NCBI RefSeq assembly: GCF_016909175.1
Contig: NZ_JAFBFI010000002.1
Span: forward strand, 372,001 to 436,000
Reading direction: 5' to 3'
From: Peribacillus deserti
GTDB lineage: Bacteria > Bacillota > Bacilli > Bacillales > DSM-1321
Length of the DNA stretch: 64,000 bases
A program made the position numbers and the translations under genes. Positions 63,622 through 64,000 of the stretch are shown here, in pieces. Positions within the stretch are counted from its first letter, which is position 1. The number at the start of each line of letters is the position of its first letter. The notes beneath the pieces are model-generated. The model made no database searches. It saw nothing but the letters and a program-made list of their open reading frames with translations, and had not been told where the DNA came from.

Positions 63622-64000
63622 CTACACCTTTAATGCTTCCTGTTCAACTCTTTGCACGAATTCTTTTACTGAATTGTTATTGCTTTTCTCGCTGCCCAGC
63701 TTCAGCATGGCTCTCCCTACAAAATTAACTCCTTTATTTTGCCCTTTATAAATAAACTTTGTGTGGGTATCATTGATTTTAAGTAACTCGAAAGTCAAAG
63801 TGATCTCAAATGCTTTTCCTAATACAAAGCTAAGCTGCTTTAGTTTTTTATCCTCCAAATTTTCATATGCCAGTGTTTCTACTATGTGTGTTTCAACACG
63901 CTTTCCTTCGCGATACGTTTGCTGATGCTTCGCCCCTGCTTCTTCTTCATTTTTTTCAATTAATGTGTGTTCCTCTACTTTAGGCATAATTTTTTTGACA
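63622..64000 (-). CDS. SRPBCC family protein, partial
   Basis: The C-terminal 126 residues of a START/SRPBCC-fold protein; the N-terminus lies beyond base 64000. The frame is open to the window edge (VKKIMPKVEEH...), and the ATG at 63987 lacks a ribosome site and the domain's first helix, so it is not the true start. GAKHQQTYREGKRVETHIVE, LSFVLGKAFEITLTFELL and the closing helix KSNNNSVKEFVQRVEQEAL are typical. Ligand unknown. Confidence 0.75.
   Translation of the reverse strand, partial: VKKIMPKVEEHTLIEKNEEEAGAKHQQTYREGKRVETHIVETLAYENLEDKKLKQLSFVLGKAFEITLTFELLKINDTHTKFIYKGQNKGVNFVGRAMLKLGSEKSNNNSVKEFVQRVEQEALKV

Overview
The window looks like chromosome from a spore-forming member of the Bacillaceae. 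It is AT-rich and uses strong AGGAGG-type ribosome sites. It carries a GerA-type germinant receptor operon, a thermolysin-like neutral protease, a SipW/LepB-type signal peptidase, YolD, YugN, HmoA and RsbR homologues, and Bacillus-type LexA and Fur operators. I saw no rRNA, tRNA, CRISPR array, prophage or conjugative element. The genus cannot be fixed from the sequence alone.

Layout. 1-6.8 kb: 5' part of a second-type dnaN, a HAD phosphatase, two Nudix hydrolases, a frameshifted signal peptidase, a methyltransferase, a DUF1801 protein and an SOS-controlled yolD. 7.3-14.7 kb: SH3b-amidase, IS1595 remnant, frameshifted methyltransferase, an IS1182-like element inserted in the terminator of a CPA2 antiporter, a Fur-boxed hmoA and a compact three-way-junction element. 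14.7-28.8 kb: mostly single-gene units (RsbR paralogues, DUF2238 protein, FAD oxidoreductase, epimerase, YugN, catalase-like protein, YdjM-like hydrolase), separated by long intergenic stretches with dispersed repeats and gene remnants. 29.1-33.2 kb: a four-gene germinant receptor operon with a SigG-like promoter. 33.4-42.9 kb: amine oxidase, DUF3231 pair, CBO0543 protein, a VanW gene with an internal amber codon, a SWIM-SNF2 helicase and a GAF protein. 43.2-49.9 kb: a glycosylation cluster of four glycosyltransferases, ManC-type mannose-1-phosphate guanylyltransferase and an unknown 178-residue protein. 50-57.3 kb: a c-di-GMP phosphodiesterase-type EAL protein and homologues of RsbY (receiver-PP2C), RsbM (CheR) and RsbK (hybrid kinase), the SigB-activating module described in Bacillus cereus. 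58-62 kb: a GMC oxidoreductase with its small subunit, then neutral protease. 62.7-64 kb: a receiver-like protein, a DUF3934 protein and a partial SRPBCC protein.

How it fits together. Three themes recur: sporulation and germination (ger operon, possible spore-surface glycosylation), general-stress signalling (RsbR-type stressosome proteins plus RsbK/M/Y) and envelope or secretion functions (amidase, signal peptidase, VanW, neutral protease). At least five conserved genes are broken by a single-base indel or nonsense change, which suggests either real decay or residual sequence error.

The best candidates for something undescribed are: (1) three intergenic arrays of about 20-bp helically phased repeats sharing a TTTAAGTGG-like core; (2) the 83-nt three-way-junction element at 14158-14240; (3) a 1.17-kb cassette bounded by 50-bp inverted repeats that carries a peptidase S51 gene and sits between rsbY and rsbM.
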